A stretch of DNA of 64,000 bases from DASSKA01 sp963839365 (GTDB lineage: Bacteria > Actinomycetota > Actinomycetes > Propionibacteriales > Nocardioidaceae). The notes below the pieces were generated by a model that worked only from the letters and a program-made list of their open reading frames with translations, was not told the DNA's origin and searched no databases. Made by a program: the position numbers and the translations under genes. The DNA lies in assembly GCA_963839365.1 (NCBI GenBank), contig CAWIUT010000003.1, positions 496,001 through 560,000 of the forward strand, written 5' to 3'. Positions within the stretch are counted from its first letter, which is position 1. Every line of letters begins with the position of its first letter. Below, piece by piece: positions 27,179 through 36,577 of this stretch.

Positions 27179-28588
27179 ATGTCGATCCGGCTCAGGTTGG
27201 CAGTGCTGTTCGCCGTTGCCTCTGCGGTCGTGTTCGCCCTAGGGAGCTGGCTGTTCGTCACCGAGCTCTCGTCCTCGCTACTGGGCTCCGTCGATTCCCA
27301 GCTGGCTGTCCAGCTTGCCCAGGCAGCCCGCTACCCTCCGGCGTCGGGCGCGGCGGCACCCGCGGCGGGCGGCCCCGCCCCCGGTGAGTACGTCGTGCAG
27401 ATCATCGACTCCTCCGGACGTGTCCGCGGCGCCAGCGCGGACGCCGGGACAACCCCCATGCTCAGCCCGGCCGAGTTCAGCCGGGCCCAGCACAGCCGAG
27501 TGCTGCGGACCAACTCCTCCGACGGTGAGCGGGAGCGCCTGATGGCCGCACCCCTGGCGCACCATCCAGGCTGGGTTGCTCTCGCGAGTGTCTCGCTCGA
27601 AGCGCTCGACAGCACGCTGAGTCATGTCATCCGCGAGCTGCTCATCGCAGGCGGGGTCCTCGTATCGGCGGCAGCGCTCGGCGCCTACGGGCTGGCCCGA
27701 GCTGCCCTGTCGCCGGTCGAGCGGCTTCGCCGCGAGGTCGCTGCGCTCTCCGATCGGGATGAGGGGGCCGGTGTGCGCGTCCCGCAGACGCGGGACGAGA
27801 TCGCCGCACTTGCCACGACGATGAACCAGCTGCTGAGTCGGCTGCACCGGGCGCTTGCGCGACAGCGAGCGCTGATCGCAGATGCCAGCCACGAGCTACG
27901 CACTCCCTTTGCCGTACTGCGCGGTGAACTCGAGCTGGCCGGCCGACCAGGGAGGAGCCGGGAAGAGCTCGCCGCCGCCGTAGAGCGAGCCAGTGAGGAA
28001 GTCGCGCGGCTGGCACGCCTCACCGAGCAGCTTCTCTTCCTGGCCAGGAGCGACGAGGACCGGGTCCCCCTACGCCGGGAACGGACCAACCTCAGTCTGC
28101 TGCTCACCCGCAGCGCGGAACACGCAGCCACCCGCGCCCGTACGGCCGACGTCTGGTGCAAAGTCGACACCCCAGCTGCCCTGGCAGCAGACGTGGACCC
28201 CGACCGCATCGGCGAAGCAATCGACAACTTGGTCGACAACGCCCTGCGGTTTGCGCCACCAGGAACGCCGATCGTGATCTCTGCAAGGGCTGTCGGCCCT
28301 GACCTGGCGATCGAGGTGGCGGATTCTGGCCCCGGTTTCCCGACAGAGTACCTACCGCACGCCTTCGAGCGCTTCGCACGCCCAGACTCCAGCCGCGCTC
28401 GCAGCGACGGGGGTGCCGGCCTGGGGCTCGCCATCGTGGGCGCCATCGCGCACGCGCATGGCGGCCGGGCGGCAGCTCGCAACCAACCCGGTGGCGGCGC
28501 CGTGGCGAGGCTGGAGCTTCCGGGCACGGTTGATGCCGGCTCACCGAGGCAGCCCGAGCGGACGGGATCCAACCCGGCAAGCGGATAG
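27179..28588 (+). CDS. HAMP-domain sensor histidine kinase
   Basis: 469 aa from ATG 27179. First membrane helix at about 8-28, an exported sensor loop to about 150, second helix about 150-172, then HAMP (LSPVERLRREVAALS). H-box DASHELRTPFAVLRGELE with the phospho-acceptor His near 288; N-box DNLVDNALRFAPPGTPI; G-boxes DSGPGFP and GGAGLGLAIV. Cognate to the preceding response regulator. Signal unknown; proximity to the ferric-reductase/ApbE operon suggests a redox or metal cue. Confidence 0.93.
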   Translation: MSIRLRLAVLFAVASAVVFALGSWLFVTELSSSLLGSVDSQLAVQLAQAARYPPASGAAAPAAGGPAPGEYVVQIIDSSGRVRGASADAGTTPMLSPAEFSRAQHSRVLRTNSSDGERERLMAAPLAHHPGWVALASVSLEALDSTLSHVIRELLIAGGVLVSAAALGAYGLARAALSPVERLRREVAALSDRDEGAGVRVPQTRDEIAALATTMNQLLSRLHRALARQRALIADASHELRTPFAVLRGELELAGRPGRSREELAAAVERASEEVARLARLTEQLLFLARSDEDRVPLRRERTNLSLLLTRSAEHAATRARTADVWCKVDTPAALAADVDPDRIGEAIDNLVDNALRFAPPGTPIVISARAVGPDLAIEVADSGPGFPTEYLPHAFERFARPDSSRARSDGGAGLGLAIVGAIAHAHGGRAAARNQPGGGAVARLELPGTVDAGSPRQPERTGSNPASG

Positions 28589-28704
28589 GCCTGATGAGGC
28601 CCGGCAAAGACCGTGGGCGCCCCCGGCTGCACCCCCCGCGAGGGGCACAGCTCAGGGCCAATGGCCCCTGTTCCTCCGGGCGTCACACCCGTTGGGCTTG
28701 TGCC

Positions 28705-28944
28705 ATGACTGAGGAAGAAGAGTCCAGGGCGATCTCACAGCTGATCGAACGACTGGCCATCCGCTTCCCCCAGCTCCGAGCCGAGACCGTGAAGCAAGCC
28801 GTGGCCATGGCTCAGCACAAGCTCGAGGGAGCCCGTATCCGCATCTTCGTTCCGTTGCTCGTAGAACACGACGCTCTTGCCCAGCTGAAGGAGATTCCCA
28901 GTCAGGCCGACCCGCCCGCTCCCGCGGCGACCTGGGAAGGCTGA
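28705..28944 (+). CDS. Small three-helix-bundle type protein
   Basis: 79 aa from ATG 28705 (MTEEEESRAISQLIERLAIRF). The sequence RFPQLRAETVKQAVAMAQHKLEGARIRIFVPLLVEHDA is characteristic of the short actinobacterial dimerisation module also found fused to low-molecular-weight phosphatases/arsenate reductases. No catalytic residues. Function unknown. It lies 116 bp after the kinase, possibly in the same transcript. An upstream in-frame ATG at 28594 would add an unlikely Arg/Pro-rich leader. Confidence 0.75.
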   Translation: MTEEEESRAISQLIERLAIRFPQLRAETVKQAVAMAQHKLEGARIRIFVPLLVEHDALAQLKEIPSQADPPAPAATWEG

Positions 28945-29003
28945 GCGCGCTGGAGCCGCCGGAGTGCACAGCTGCCTGATCCCCTCGGCCTTCCGTTGAG
29001 GCT

Positions 29004-29368
29004 GTGCGCTATCGGCATCTTTGCCCTGCTTACCGAGACCGAGGCTTGAGGAAGCGCCGCGGTGACATCCCGGCGCGGTTGCTCACGCCAGGCAAGCGCC
29101 GCTGGGTGCGAGGCCACGCGGCCTGGGTCTCTGACGTCTTCGCGTGGCGAGCTAGCCCGGCGGCCTGCAGCGAGCCCCTGGCGCAGATCGTCGCTGCCAG
29201 CCTTCGGGACGCCACCGCGGGGGGAGAAGCATGCCGTGCATCGCCTGGGCGACGCCCCGGTGGTGGCGACCCAGGTGTCCCGGAGGCGTCGAGCCCCGAG
29301 TCGCTACGACACGGGACCACGTGTGGGATCTGCTGGGCCCGTTCGCCGTCGGTTCTGGCGGGGTTTGA
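29004..29368 (+). pseudogene. Coherent small ORF broken by two single-base frame changes
   Basis: Three successive frames join into one sensible protein end. Frame one reads ...GKRRWVRGHAAWVSDVFAWR up to a run of six G at 29219-29224. Dropping one G continues as EKHAVHRLGDAPVVATQV. Dropping one more base near 29284 continues as VEPRVATTRDHVWDLLGPFAVGSGGV with a stop at 29366-29368. The composite has an even, protein-like composition, whereas each single frame degenerates after the shift. I do not recognise the family. Either a decayed gene or one carrying sequencing indels; the 5' end is uncertain. Confidence 0.5.
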
Positions 29369-29401
29369 CCGCTCCCTGGCCTCCCGGCAGCCATGGGCTG
29401 C

Positions 29402-31135
29402 TCACATGAAGTCGAGGTCGGCGCCCAGGTGAGCTTGTTGCACGGTATGGGCGTAGAGCCGGCGCCAGCCGCGAGCGGGCGGCTGCGGGAGCTGCAGCCC
29501 CGTGCGGCGCATCTCTAGCTCCTCCTCGTCCACCACTAGGTCGATGCTGCGCTGCTGCACGTCGAGGGCGATCAAGTCGCCGTCGCGGACGAGCGCGAGC
29601 GGTCCGCCGACCGCGGCCTCAGGGGCACAGTGCAGCACCACGGTCCCGTAGGAGGTGCCGCTCATGCGGGCATCGGAGACTCGAACCATGTCGGTGACGC
29701 CTTGAGCGGCCAGGTGCTTGGGGATCGGCAGGGAGGCTGCCTCGGGCATGCCGGCGCCCACCGGTCCGGCGTTGCGCAACACGAGCACGTGGTCTCCGGT
29801 GATGCCGGACTCAGGGTCGTCGAGCCGGGCGATGGCATCGGCTGGGGTGTCGAACACGGCGGCGGGCCCGGTGTGCCTAAGCAGGCTGGCGGTGGCCGCG
29901 GAGACCTTGAGGACCGCGCCGTCGGGTGCCAGCGACCCGCGCAGCACCGCCAACGCTCCGCTGTCACCGAGCGGGTCCGCAGGGCTGCGGATGGTGTCTT
30001 GCCAGGCCGCGGGTGGCTGCGTGTCTTCGAGCAGCTGCCGCAGCGGCTGGCCGGTGACGCCGACCGTGTCCAGATTCAAGTGGTGGCGCAGGGCCCGCAG
30101 CAGGACCGGGACCCCGCCGGCGCGGTCGAAGTCCTCCATGTAGCCGCGTCCGGACGGTTTGAGGTCGAGCAACAGTGGGACCCGTCGGGCGAACTCGTCG
30201 AAGTCGTCGAGGGCCAGCTCCACGCCGGCGCGGCGTGCGATCGCGAGCAAGTGCACGATCGCGTTCGTGGAGCCGCCGATCGCGGCCAACACGGTCAACG
30301 CGTTCTCGAAGGCGGCCCGGGTGAGAATGTCAGCGGCGGCCCTGCCGGTGCGCGCCAGCTCCACGGCGCGGCGACCCGTGGCGGTGGCGTGCCGCAGCCG
30401 TTCCCCCGTCGCTGAGGGCGGAGTCGCGCCGCCAGGCAGCATCATGCCGAGGGTCTCGGTCAGCGTCGCCATAGTAGAGGCGGTCCCCATCACCATGCAG
30501 GTACCCGGAGTGGTCGCGAGCGCCCCCTGGACTTCCTCGGTCTCCTGCTCGCCCAGCTCGCCGGCGCGGCGCTTGGCCCACATCCGCCGACAGTCGGTGC
30601 ACGCGCCGAGGCGTTCTCCGCGCCAGCTGCTGGTGATCATCGGACCTGTCACTTCGAGGATGGCGGGCACGTCGCTGGATGCCGCTGCCATCAGCTGGGC
30701 GGGCACGGTCTTGTCGCAGCCACCGATCAAGACGACCGCGTCCATCGGCTGGGCGGCGACCATCTCCTCGGTTTCCATCGCCATCAGGTTCCGAAACAGC
30801 ATCGAGGTCGGTGAGAGCAGGATCTCGCCCAAGCTGATGGTGGGGAAGACCATCGGCAGCCCGCCGGCCTCGAGCACGCCCTGCTTTACGTTGTCGATGA
30901 TCTGCGGCATCTGCCGGTGGCAGGGGTTGAAGTCCGAGCTGGTGTTTGCGATGCCAACCACGGGTCGAGCGAGATCCCAGCGATCCCGGCCAGATCCGGC
31001 CAGGAACGCGCCGCGTAGGAAGCCACTGAAGCCCTCGTCGCCGTATGAGGTGACCGCCCGGGGCCGACCACCTGTCTGGCCTGGAAGCTGGGCTCCGTTT
31101 GGACTCGGGGTGGACTGGGACTGCGGCTCACTCAT
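29402..31135 (-). CDS. IlvD/Edd-family dehydratase (sugar-acid dehydratase type)
   Basis: 577 aa. Iron-sulfur ligands expected for the family are visible: Cys in FNPCHRQM, in IGGCDKTVP and in GACTDCRRMW. GGSTNAIVHLLAIARRAG and the C-terminal RVSDARMSGTSYGTVVLH (part of the active-site and metal region) are present. The SWRGERLGACTDCRRMWAKR variant (shown in part) is closer to L-arabinonate/D-xylonate dehydratases than to true IlvD of valine synthesis. It dehydrates a sugar acid to a 2-keto-3-deoxy acid. No neighbouring sugar-acid genes confirm the substrate. ATG 31135. Confidence 0.88.
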   Translation of the reverse strand: MSEPQSQSTPSPNGAQLPGQTGGRPRAVTSYGDEGFSGFLRGAFLAGSGRDRWDLARPVVGIANTSSDFNPCHRQMPQIIDNVKQGVLEAGGLPMVFPTISLGEILLSPTSMLFRNLMAMETEEMVAAQPMDAVVLIGGCDKTVPAQLMAAASSDVPAILEVTGPMITSSWRGERLGACTDCRRMWAKRRAGELGEQETEEVQGALATTPGTCMVMGTASTMATLTETLGMMLPGGATPPSATGERLRHATATGRRAVELARTGRAAADILTRAAFENALTVLAAIGGSTNAIVHLLAIARRAGVELALDDFDEFARRVPLLLDLKPSGRGYMEDFDRAGGVPVLLRALRHHLNLDTVGVTGQPLRQLLEDTQPPAAWQDTIRSPADPLGDSGALAVLRGSLAPDGAVLKVSAATASLLRHTGPAAVFDTPADAIARLDDPESGITGDHVLVLRNAGPVGAGMPEAASLPIPKHLAAQGVTDMVRVSDARMSGTSYGTVVLHCAPEAAVGGPLALVRDGDLIALDVQQRSIDLVVDEEELEMRRTGLQLPQPPARGWRRLYAHTVQQAHLGADLDFM

Positions 31136-31800
31136 GCAACTGTCTCCTGAGGGTGCGGGGAAGGGTGCGACGCAGGCAACCGCGGCGATCCAGTTGCCGA
31201 AGACTAACCCGCCGAATCCCTGAACCTCGGTCCACCGATGGGCTGGGTGACAGTGGCGTGCGCTTGGTGCGCCTGTGTGAGGGGCGCTGCGCCACGATCA
31301 CCGGCACGCTCGTGGCCGTGGTCACCGTGACGCGTTGAGGCCACGGACCGCATAACTCAGACTCGCCGCGCGGCCGGGTGCGGCCCGTTCTTCGCCTTCG
31401 GCGTCGCCCAGGTCGCCACCTCCTCCGCCGGCCGCGCGGGACGGGCAGCCGGCCTTTCCGAGACCTGCAACTGCCTCGGCTCTGCGCTCGGCATGGCGCT
31501 ACTCGGAACCGCAGGGAGCTGGCTGTACAAGCACAGTATCGCTGGCGACGCTAACCTCCTGCACTCAGTAACCCCTGCGGGCGCGCGCACGCCGGCCAAG
31601 GTTCGGTGTGCGCGTGCCCGTCCTCTTCCCTCTTCGTTGCTGCCGCCGCTGAACCGCTGGGGGCGCATCACGACGAGGCGGACCACGTGAACCCGCGACC
31701 AGCGCCTGGCGAACTGGATTGCAGCATGCAAGGCTTGTCCCATGGGAACCGCGGAGCGTCGGGCCACGCGGGGGGGCGGGGAGTCGTTGGTGAGCGCACC
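31136..31800. other. 665-bp divergent intergenic region
   Basis: Between the dehydratase and the ABC exporter genes. It contains GTCACCGTGAC (31321-31331), a perfect 11-bp palindrome around one central base, but no clear promoter or conserved coding segment. Small open frames here (for example a 65-codon frame from 31493) have no protein-like features. Exporter translation may start earlier than 31801, at ATG 31726. Confidence 0.4.
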
Positions 31801-32724
31801 GTGAGCGAGGACGAAGCCCCGGTGGTGCGGCTGGTCCGTCTGACCAAGGTGTTCGGCGCCGTCCGCGGCATCTCGGACGTGACGCTTCACGCGACCGCCG
31901 GACAGACGTTCGGTTTTCTCGGCCCCAATGGTGCGGGGAAGTCCACCACCATCCGGCTGATGATGGGTCTGTACCTGCCGACAGCCGGCCGAGCAGAGCT
32001 GTTCGGGGTCGACGCGCAGCGGCACGGCCCGCAGCTGCGGCGCCGAGTCGGGTACCTGCCGGGCGAGCTCGCTCTGCACCCGCGACTGACCGGCCGACAG
32101 ACCCTGGATCGGACTGCCCGGATGCGCGGCGACGTCAACCAGAAGGTTCGCGACAGCCTCGAGCGCCGTTTCGGTGCCGAGCTCGACCGCCCTGTACGTG
32201 CCCTGTCCAAGGGCAACCGGCAGAAGATCGGCCTGATCCAGGCCTTCATGCACGACCCAGAGCTGCTCGTTCTCGACGAGCCGACATCAGGACTGGACCC
32301 TCTCCTTCAGAAGGAGTTCGCGGACTTGCTGGAGGAGTCCGTCGCCCGCGGGTGCACCGTCTTCCTGTCCTCCCATGACCTCGACGAGGTGCAGCGGCTG
32401 GCCCATCAGGTTGCGATCATCCGGGACGGCCATTTGGTTGCGTGCGACACCGTCGAGGGGCTGCGACGTCGCGCCCCTCGCACCGTCGAGATCTCCTTCC
32501 AGGCGCCCGTCGAGTCAGCGGAGTTCGCAGCCGTGGCCGGCGTGGAGGTGACGTCGCACAGCGGGCATCGCCTTGGATTCCGCGTGTCCGGTGAGATGGG
32601 CGCACTCTTTGAGGCCGCTGTCCCCTACGGCATCGTCGACGTGTCTGCCCGCACGGTGAATCTCGAGGAGCTGTTCCTGAGCTTCTACGCACCCAGCGAA
32701 GGGGCCGTTGTCGATGTCCGCTGA
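31801..32724 (+). CDS. ABC transporter ATP-binding protein (ABC-2 exporter type)
   Basis: 307 aa from GTG 31801, chosen because homology-like sequence begins at VVRLVRLTKVFGAVRGI and a ggtgag site lies just before. Walker A GPNGAGKST, Q-loop VGYLPGELALHP, signature LSKGNRQKI, Walker B LLVLDEPTSGLDP, switch SSHDLDEV. The C-terminal DUF4162-like extension ends FLSFYAPSEG. Works with the permease that overlaps it by 11 bp. Substrate unknown; such pairs often export antibiotics or lipids. Confidence 0.92.
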   Translation: MSEDEAPVVRLVRLTKVFGAVRGISDVTLHATAGQTFGFLGPNGAGKSTTIRLMMGLYLPTAGRAELFGVDAQRHGPQLRRRVGYLPGELALHPRLTGRQTLDRTARMRGDVNQKVRDSLERRFGAELDRPVRALSKGNRQKIGLIQAFMHDPELLVLDEPTSGLDPLLQKEFADLLEESVARGCTVFLSSHDLDEVQRLAHQVAIIRDGHLVACDTVEGLRRRAPRTVEISFQAPVESAEFAAVAGVEVTSHSGHRLGFRVSGEMGALFEAAVPYGIVDVSARTVNLEELFLSFYAPSEGAVVDVR

Positions 32725-33502
32725 GGTGACCCGCCTGGATCTGCGGCTGCGTCGGCGCAGCTCGCTCGCCTATGCAGCGGGGGTGGGGGCCTACGCGTTG
32801 CTCATCGTGGCGCTGTACCCCAGTTTCAAGAACGACGCCTCGCTCAACGACCTGACCACCTCTAACCCGAAGCTGGCCGCCTTGTTCGGGGCGGCCGGGT
32901 CGCTCACCTCACCCGTCGGCTGGATGAACGCCAACCTCTACGCCAACTTCGTACCCCTGTTCGCACTGCTCATGACGATCGGGTATGGCGCCGCCGCGAT
33001 AGCCGGTCAGGACGAGGAGGGCACCCTTGGCCAGGTCGCGAGCCTTCCGCTCACCCGCCACAGGCTCCTTCTCGAGAAGACCGCCGCCCTGTCGGTTCTC
33101 TCCTTACCGGTCCCGGTCGTCTCCCTCATCGCCTCGCTGGCGGGCAAGGGATTCGGCCTAGACCTTGGCATCGGGGTCCTTGTCCAGATCACCATCAGCT
33201 CCGCTCTCATGGCCTTCGACCTCGGCCTTCTTGCGCTCGCGGTCGGTGCCTGGACCGGCAGTCGCGGCAGCGCGCTCGGAGTCGGCGTCGCCGCCGCGGC
33301 TCTGGGGTACATGATCAGCTCGCTTGCACCCGTCGTCCACTGGTTCCACGCCATCCGATACGCATCCCCCGTCTACTGGGGGGTGGGCGCAAACCAGCTC
33401 CACGACGGAGCCGACACCGCCGCCACCATTCTGCTCGTGCTCACGGCAGCCGTAACCGCACTGCTTGCTTGGATCGGCTTTCGCCGGCTCGACATCCACT
33501 GA
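32714..33502 (+). CDS. ABC-2 type transporter permease
   Basis: 262 aa from ATG 32714. Six hydrophobic helices: about residues 20-38, 78-100 (LFALLMTIGYGAAAIAG), 125-145, 150-180, 185-205 and 235-255. The cytoplasmic DEEGTLGQVASLPLTRHRLLLEK after the second helix is typical of ABC-2 membrane subunits. Coupled translationally to the ATPase gene. Together they make a two-gene exporter of unknown cargo. Confidence 0.88.
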   Translation: MSAEVTRLDLRLRRRSSLAYAAGVGAYALLIVALYPSFKNDASLNDLTTSNPKLAALFGAAGSLTSPVGWMNANLYANFVPLFALLMTIGYGAAAIAGQDEEGTLGQVASLPLTRHRLLLEKTAALSVLSLPVPVVSLIASLAGKGFGLDLGIGVLVQITISSALMAFDLGLLALAVGAWTGSRGSALGVGVAAAALGYMISSLAPVVHWFHAIRYASPVYWGVGANQLHDGADTAATILLVLTAAVTALLAWIGFRRLDIH

Positions 33503-33553
33503 GACCCGGCAGCTTCCGGCCTGGCCGCCCGTGCAGAGGTCTTCCGTGCGGCC

Positions 33554-34041
33554 GTGCCCGGCCGGTCCGGAGCGGCGCACTCGAAGCAGGTGCGGTCCCT
33601 GTTGGAGGAACGATGTCAGCAGGTGAGCGCTCGGGCCCGTCTGCGGAGCGTGGCCGCTCGTGGTCGACTGGCCGGCCGTGTGCTTGATGTCGGCTGCGGC
33701 ATCGGTGAGCACACCCCGATGGCCGCCGCCATGGGGCTCGATGCCACCGGTGTCGACACAGCGGTCCCGGCCATCACGATCGCCCGGGCGAAGGCGAACG
33801 AACGCGAGCTCAAGGCCCCGTTCCTGATCCGGGACGCGCTTGAGCTCGCGGCACTCGGAGAGTCTTTCGACTCCGTGTTGGACTGTGGGCTCTTCCATGT
33901 CTTCGAGAACGCCGAGCGGCCAAGGTTCGTGGACGCTTTGCGTGCCACGATGGCGCCCGCGCCCGGTACTACCTGCTGTGCTTCTGCGAGCCCGGAGCCG
34001 CCCGTGCCTGGCTCACTGCGCTCCTCCGCTCCACTCGCTAG
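33554..34041 (+). pseudogene. Class I SAM-dependent methyltransferase remnant (frameshifted, truncated)
   Basis: Motif I is intact (RVLDVGCGIGEHTPMAAAMG) and is followed by VGVDTAVPAITIAR and SFDSVLDCGLFHVFENAER, as in small thiopurine/TPMT-like methyltransferases. After residue about 135 the frame goes wrong. Removing one base of error near 33957 gives RYYLLCFCEPG, the expected strand, but the frame then stops at 34041 without the usual GPRRV block. The N-terminal segment before the SAM fold is also short. Most likely an inactive relic; uninterrupted translation in the first frame would end at 34069. Confidence 0.65.
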
Positions 34042-34065
34042 TCACGGTGCCATCGGCGGCTGCTG

Positions 34066-36195
34066 GTGACCGGCATGTCGCCGCCGGCTGGCACGATGAC
34101 AGCCATGGCCCCGCGCACCTCACCCACTACCCCGAACGTCGACCTGCGCAATGCCGCCGAGAGCCACCTGCGCGCTCTCGCCGGCCGTGCCGCAGTCTTG
34201 CGGGAGGACCAGTGGACCGCGATCGAGGCGCTCGTCGCTCAACACCGACGGGTCGTGGTTGTGCAGCGCACCGGATGGGGCAAGTCCGCGGTCTACTGGG
34301 TCGCTACCGGCCTGCGCCGCACCCAAGGCGCCGGTCCGACCCTGGTGGTGTCGCCGTTGCTGGCGTTGATGCGCGACCAGGTTGCTGCCGCCGAACGATC
34401 CGGCCTGAAGGCGGTCACCATCAACTCCGCCAACATCGACGACTGGCCGACGATCGAGGCCGCGTTGGCCGCCGACGAGGTCGACGTGCTGCTGGTCTCC
34501 CCCGAACGGCTCAACTCTCTGGGGTTCCGCACCCGTGTGCTGCCGCACCTCGCTCCCCGGCTGGGCATGCTCGTGGTCGATGAGGCCCACTGCATCTCCG
34601 ACTGGGGGCACGACTTCCGACCCGACTACCGCCGCATCGGCGCCGTGCTCGACCGGCTTCCCGACCACACCCCGGTGCTGGCGACGACCGCCACAGCCAA
34701 CCGCCGCGTCGTCACCGACGTCGCCACCCAGCTCGGCACCGACGCCCTCACCCTGCGCGGGCCCCTGGACCGGTCCGGGCTGGAGCTGTCGGTGGTCCCG
34801 ACCCCCGACGTGCCGACAGCCTACGCATGGATCGCCGAAGCGCTGCAGGACATCGCCGGCGCCGGCATCATCTACACCCTCACCGTGGCTGAGACCACGA
34901 GGCTGGCCGACTTCCTCAACTCGCGGGGACTGCACGTTGCTGCGTACTCCTCAGCCACTGACCCCGGCGAACGAGGCCGCCTCGAGCAGCAGCTGCTCGA
35001 CGGGCAGCTGCAGGCGCTGGTGGCAACATCCTCCCTCGGCATGGGGTACGACCACCCGAGGCTCGGGTTCGTGATCCACCTCGGAGCGCCCTCCTCCCCG
35101 GTTGCCTACTACCAGCAGGTGGGCCGTGCCGGCCGCGCGCTCGACACCAGCCTCGGGGTGTTGCTGCCGACCCCGGCCGATGAGAAGATCTGGGACTACT
35201 TCGCCTCCACCGCGATGCCCGCCGAGCACACCGTCGCAAAGGTGCTGACTGTTCTCGCCGACGCCGCCGACCCGATGACCCTGCCGAAGTTGGAGGTCGA
35301 GTCCGGGCTGCGCCGCGGCCGCCTCGAAGCGCTGCTGAAGGTCCTCGACGTCGAGGGTGCCGTCGACCGCGTCGACGGCGGCTGGGTGGCCACCGGGCGG
35401 CCGTGGACCTACGACCACGACCGGTACGCCGGCATCGCCGCCGCTCGGGATGCCGAGGCGGACGTGATGCGCGGCTACCTGGCCGGCAACCGCTGCCTGC
35501 TGCGCACACTGCGGGAGGCTCTCGACGACCCGGACGCGGGCGACTGCGGCCGCTGCTCGGTGTGCACCGGCACCCTGCCGGCGCCGGGAACCGACCCGGA
35601 CCCGCAGGTGGTGAGGCAGGCGGTGACGCACCTGCGGGCGCAGACGGTGACGTTGGAGCCCCGCAAGATGTGGCCGTCCGGCGGCAGCCGTCGCGGCAAG
35701 ATTCCCGGACCCGGGCGGGCGCAGCCCGGTCGCGCGCTCGCGTTGGCCGAGGACCCCGCATGGGGACCGGCGGTGACCCGCGCTCTGGCCGGGGACGAGC
35801 CGGTGCCGTCGGAGGTCTTCGACGGGCTCGTGGGCGCCCTGTCGCGGTGGGGGTGGCCCGCCGGACGGCCGACGTGGGTGACCTGGGTGCCGTCCCGGAC
35901 GCACCAGAGGCTGCTGAAGGACCTGGCCGGCCGGCTGGCGCAGGTCGGCCGGATGCAGCTGCTGCCGGCGTTGTCCGCAGCCGGTCCCGGACTCATGGCC
36001 GAGACACCCACGAACGTCGCGGCCGCGGACCTGGCGCTTTCACGGCTGAGTGTTCGCGGGCCGGTGCCGGCCGGTCCTGTGCTGCTCGTTGACGACACCA
36101 CCCGCACCGGGTGGACGCTCACCGTCGCGGCGACGTTGCTGAACGAGGCCGGGTCAGGTCCGGTGTACCCACTGACACTGCACAAGCGGCCATAG
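34066..36195 (+). CDS. RecQ-like ATP-dependent DNA helicase with C-terminal phosphoribosyltransferase-like domain
   Basis: Up to 709 aa; the N-terminus may begin at 34096 or 34105. Helicase motifs: RTGWGKSAVYW (I), TLVVSPLLALMRDQ (Ia), LVVDEAHCISDWGHDFRPDY (II), TATAN (III), QQVGRAGRA (VI). A RecQ zinc-like cluster follows: CLLRTLREALDD with CGRCSVC (about residues 470-500). The last 120 residues contain VLLVDDTTRTGWTLTVAATLL, the PRPP-loop pattern of type I phosphoribosyltransferases. Unwinds DNA in repair or recombination; the tail's role is unknown. Stands alone downstream of the methyltransferase relic. Confidence 0.9.
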   Translation: MTGMSPPAGTMTAMAPRTSPTTPNVDLRNAAESHLRALAGRAAVLREDQWTAIEALVAQHRRVVVVQRTGWGKSAVYWVATGLRRTQGAGPTLVVSPLLALMRDQVAAAERSGLKAVTINSANIDDWPTIEAALAADEVDVLLVSPERLNSLGFRTRVLPHLAPRLGMLVVDEAHCISDWGHDFRPDYRRIGAVLDRLPDHTPVLATTATANRRVVTDVATQLGTDALTLRGPLDRSGLELSVVPTPDVPTAYAWIAEALQDIAGAGIIYTLTVAETTRLADFLNSRGLHVAAYSSATDPGERGRLEQQLLDGQLQALVATSSLGMGYDHPRLGFVIHLGAPSSPVAYYQQVGRAGRALDTSLGVLLPTPADEKIWDYFASTAMPAEHTVAKVLTVLADAADPMTLPKLEVESGLRRGRLEALLKVLDVEGAVDRVDGGWVATGRPWTYDHDRYAGIAAARDAEADVMRGYLAGNRCLLRTLREALDDPDAGDCGRCSVCTGTLPAPGTDPDPQVVRQAVTHLRAQTVTLEPRKMWPSGGSRRGKIPGPGRAQPGRALALAEDPAWGPAVTRALAGDEPVPSEVFDGLVGALSRWGWPAGRPTWVTWVPSRTHQRLLKDLAGRLAQVGRMQLLPALSAAGPGLMAETPTNVAAADLALSRLSVRGPVPAGPVLLVDDTTRTGWTLTVAATLLNEAGSGPVYPLTLHKRP

Positions 36196-36577
36196 CGGCC
36201 GGGACACCATCGCGACGCAGGTGCACCGGCAGCCGGCCGGCACAGTGACGGCAAGACGTTCGAACGTGGGCGTCTGACGCGAGATGCGGAACGAGGCTGG
36301 TCGAGGTAAGTGGCCTCCAGTTCGCGCTTCTCCGCCGACCGCCACGACAGCCCTCCGGGAAGTCTGCCCGGGCCGGGAAGAGCTGCCGCGGGGCCGGCGT
36401 CGAACTCCCTGTGCATCTGGGCGGGGCCCCCGACCATGGCTCGGTACTACCTCAGCCTGGGTGTCGGGAATCGTCGCCCGTCCCGCCGGCTCCCGGCCCT
36501 GGCGCTTCCCCCGACCGGTGCCGCCTCGGCTGGAGACTGTCTTGGCTGGGGCACCCAGGCCCGGGGGCGTCCTGGGG
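36196..36577. other. 382-bp region between convergent genes
   Basis: Lies between the ends of the helicase and metallophosphoesterase genes. I find no credible gene, no strong stem-loop followed by T, and no repeat. Open frames crossing it are shadows of the phosphoesterase or lack protein-like composition. Confidence 0.5.
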
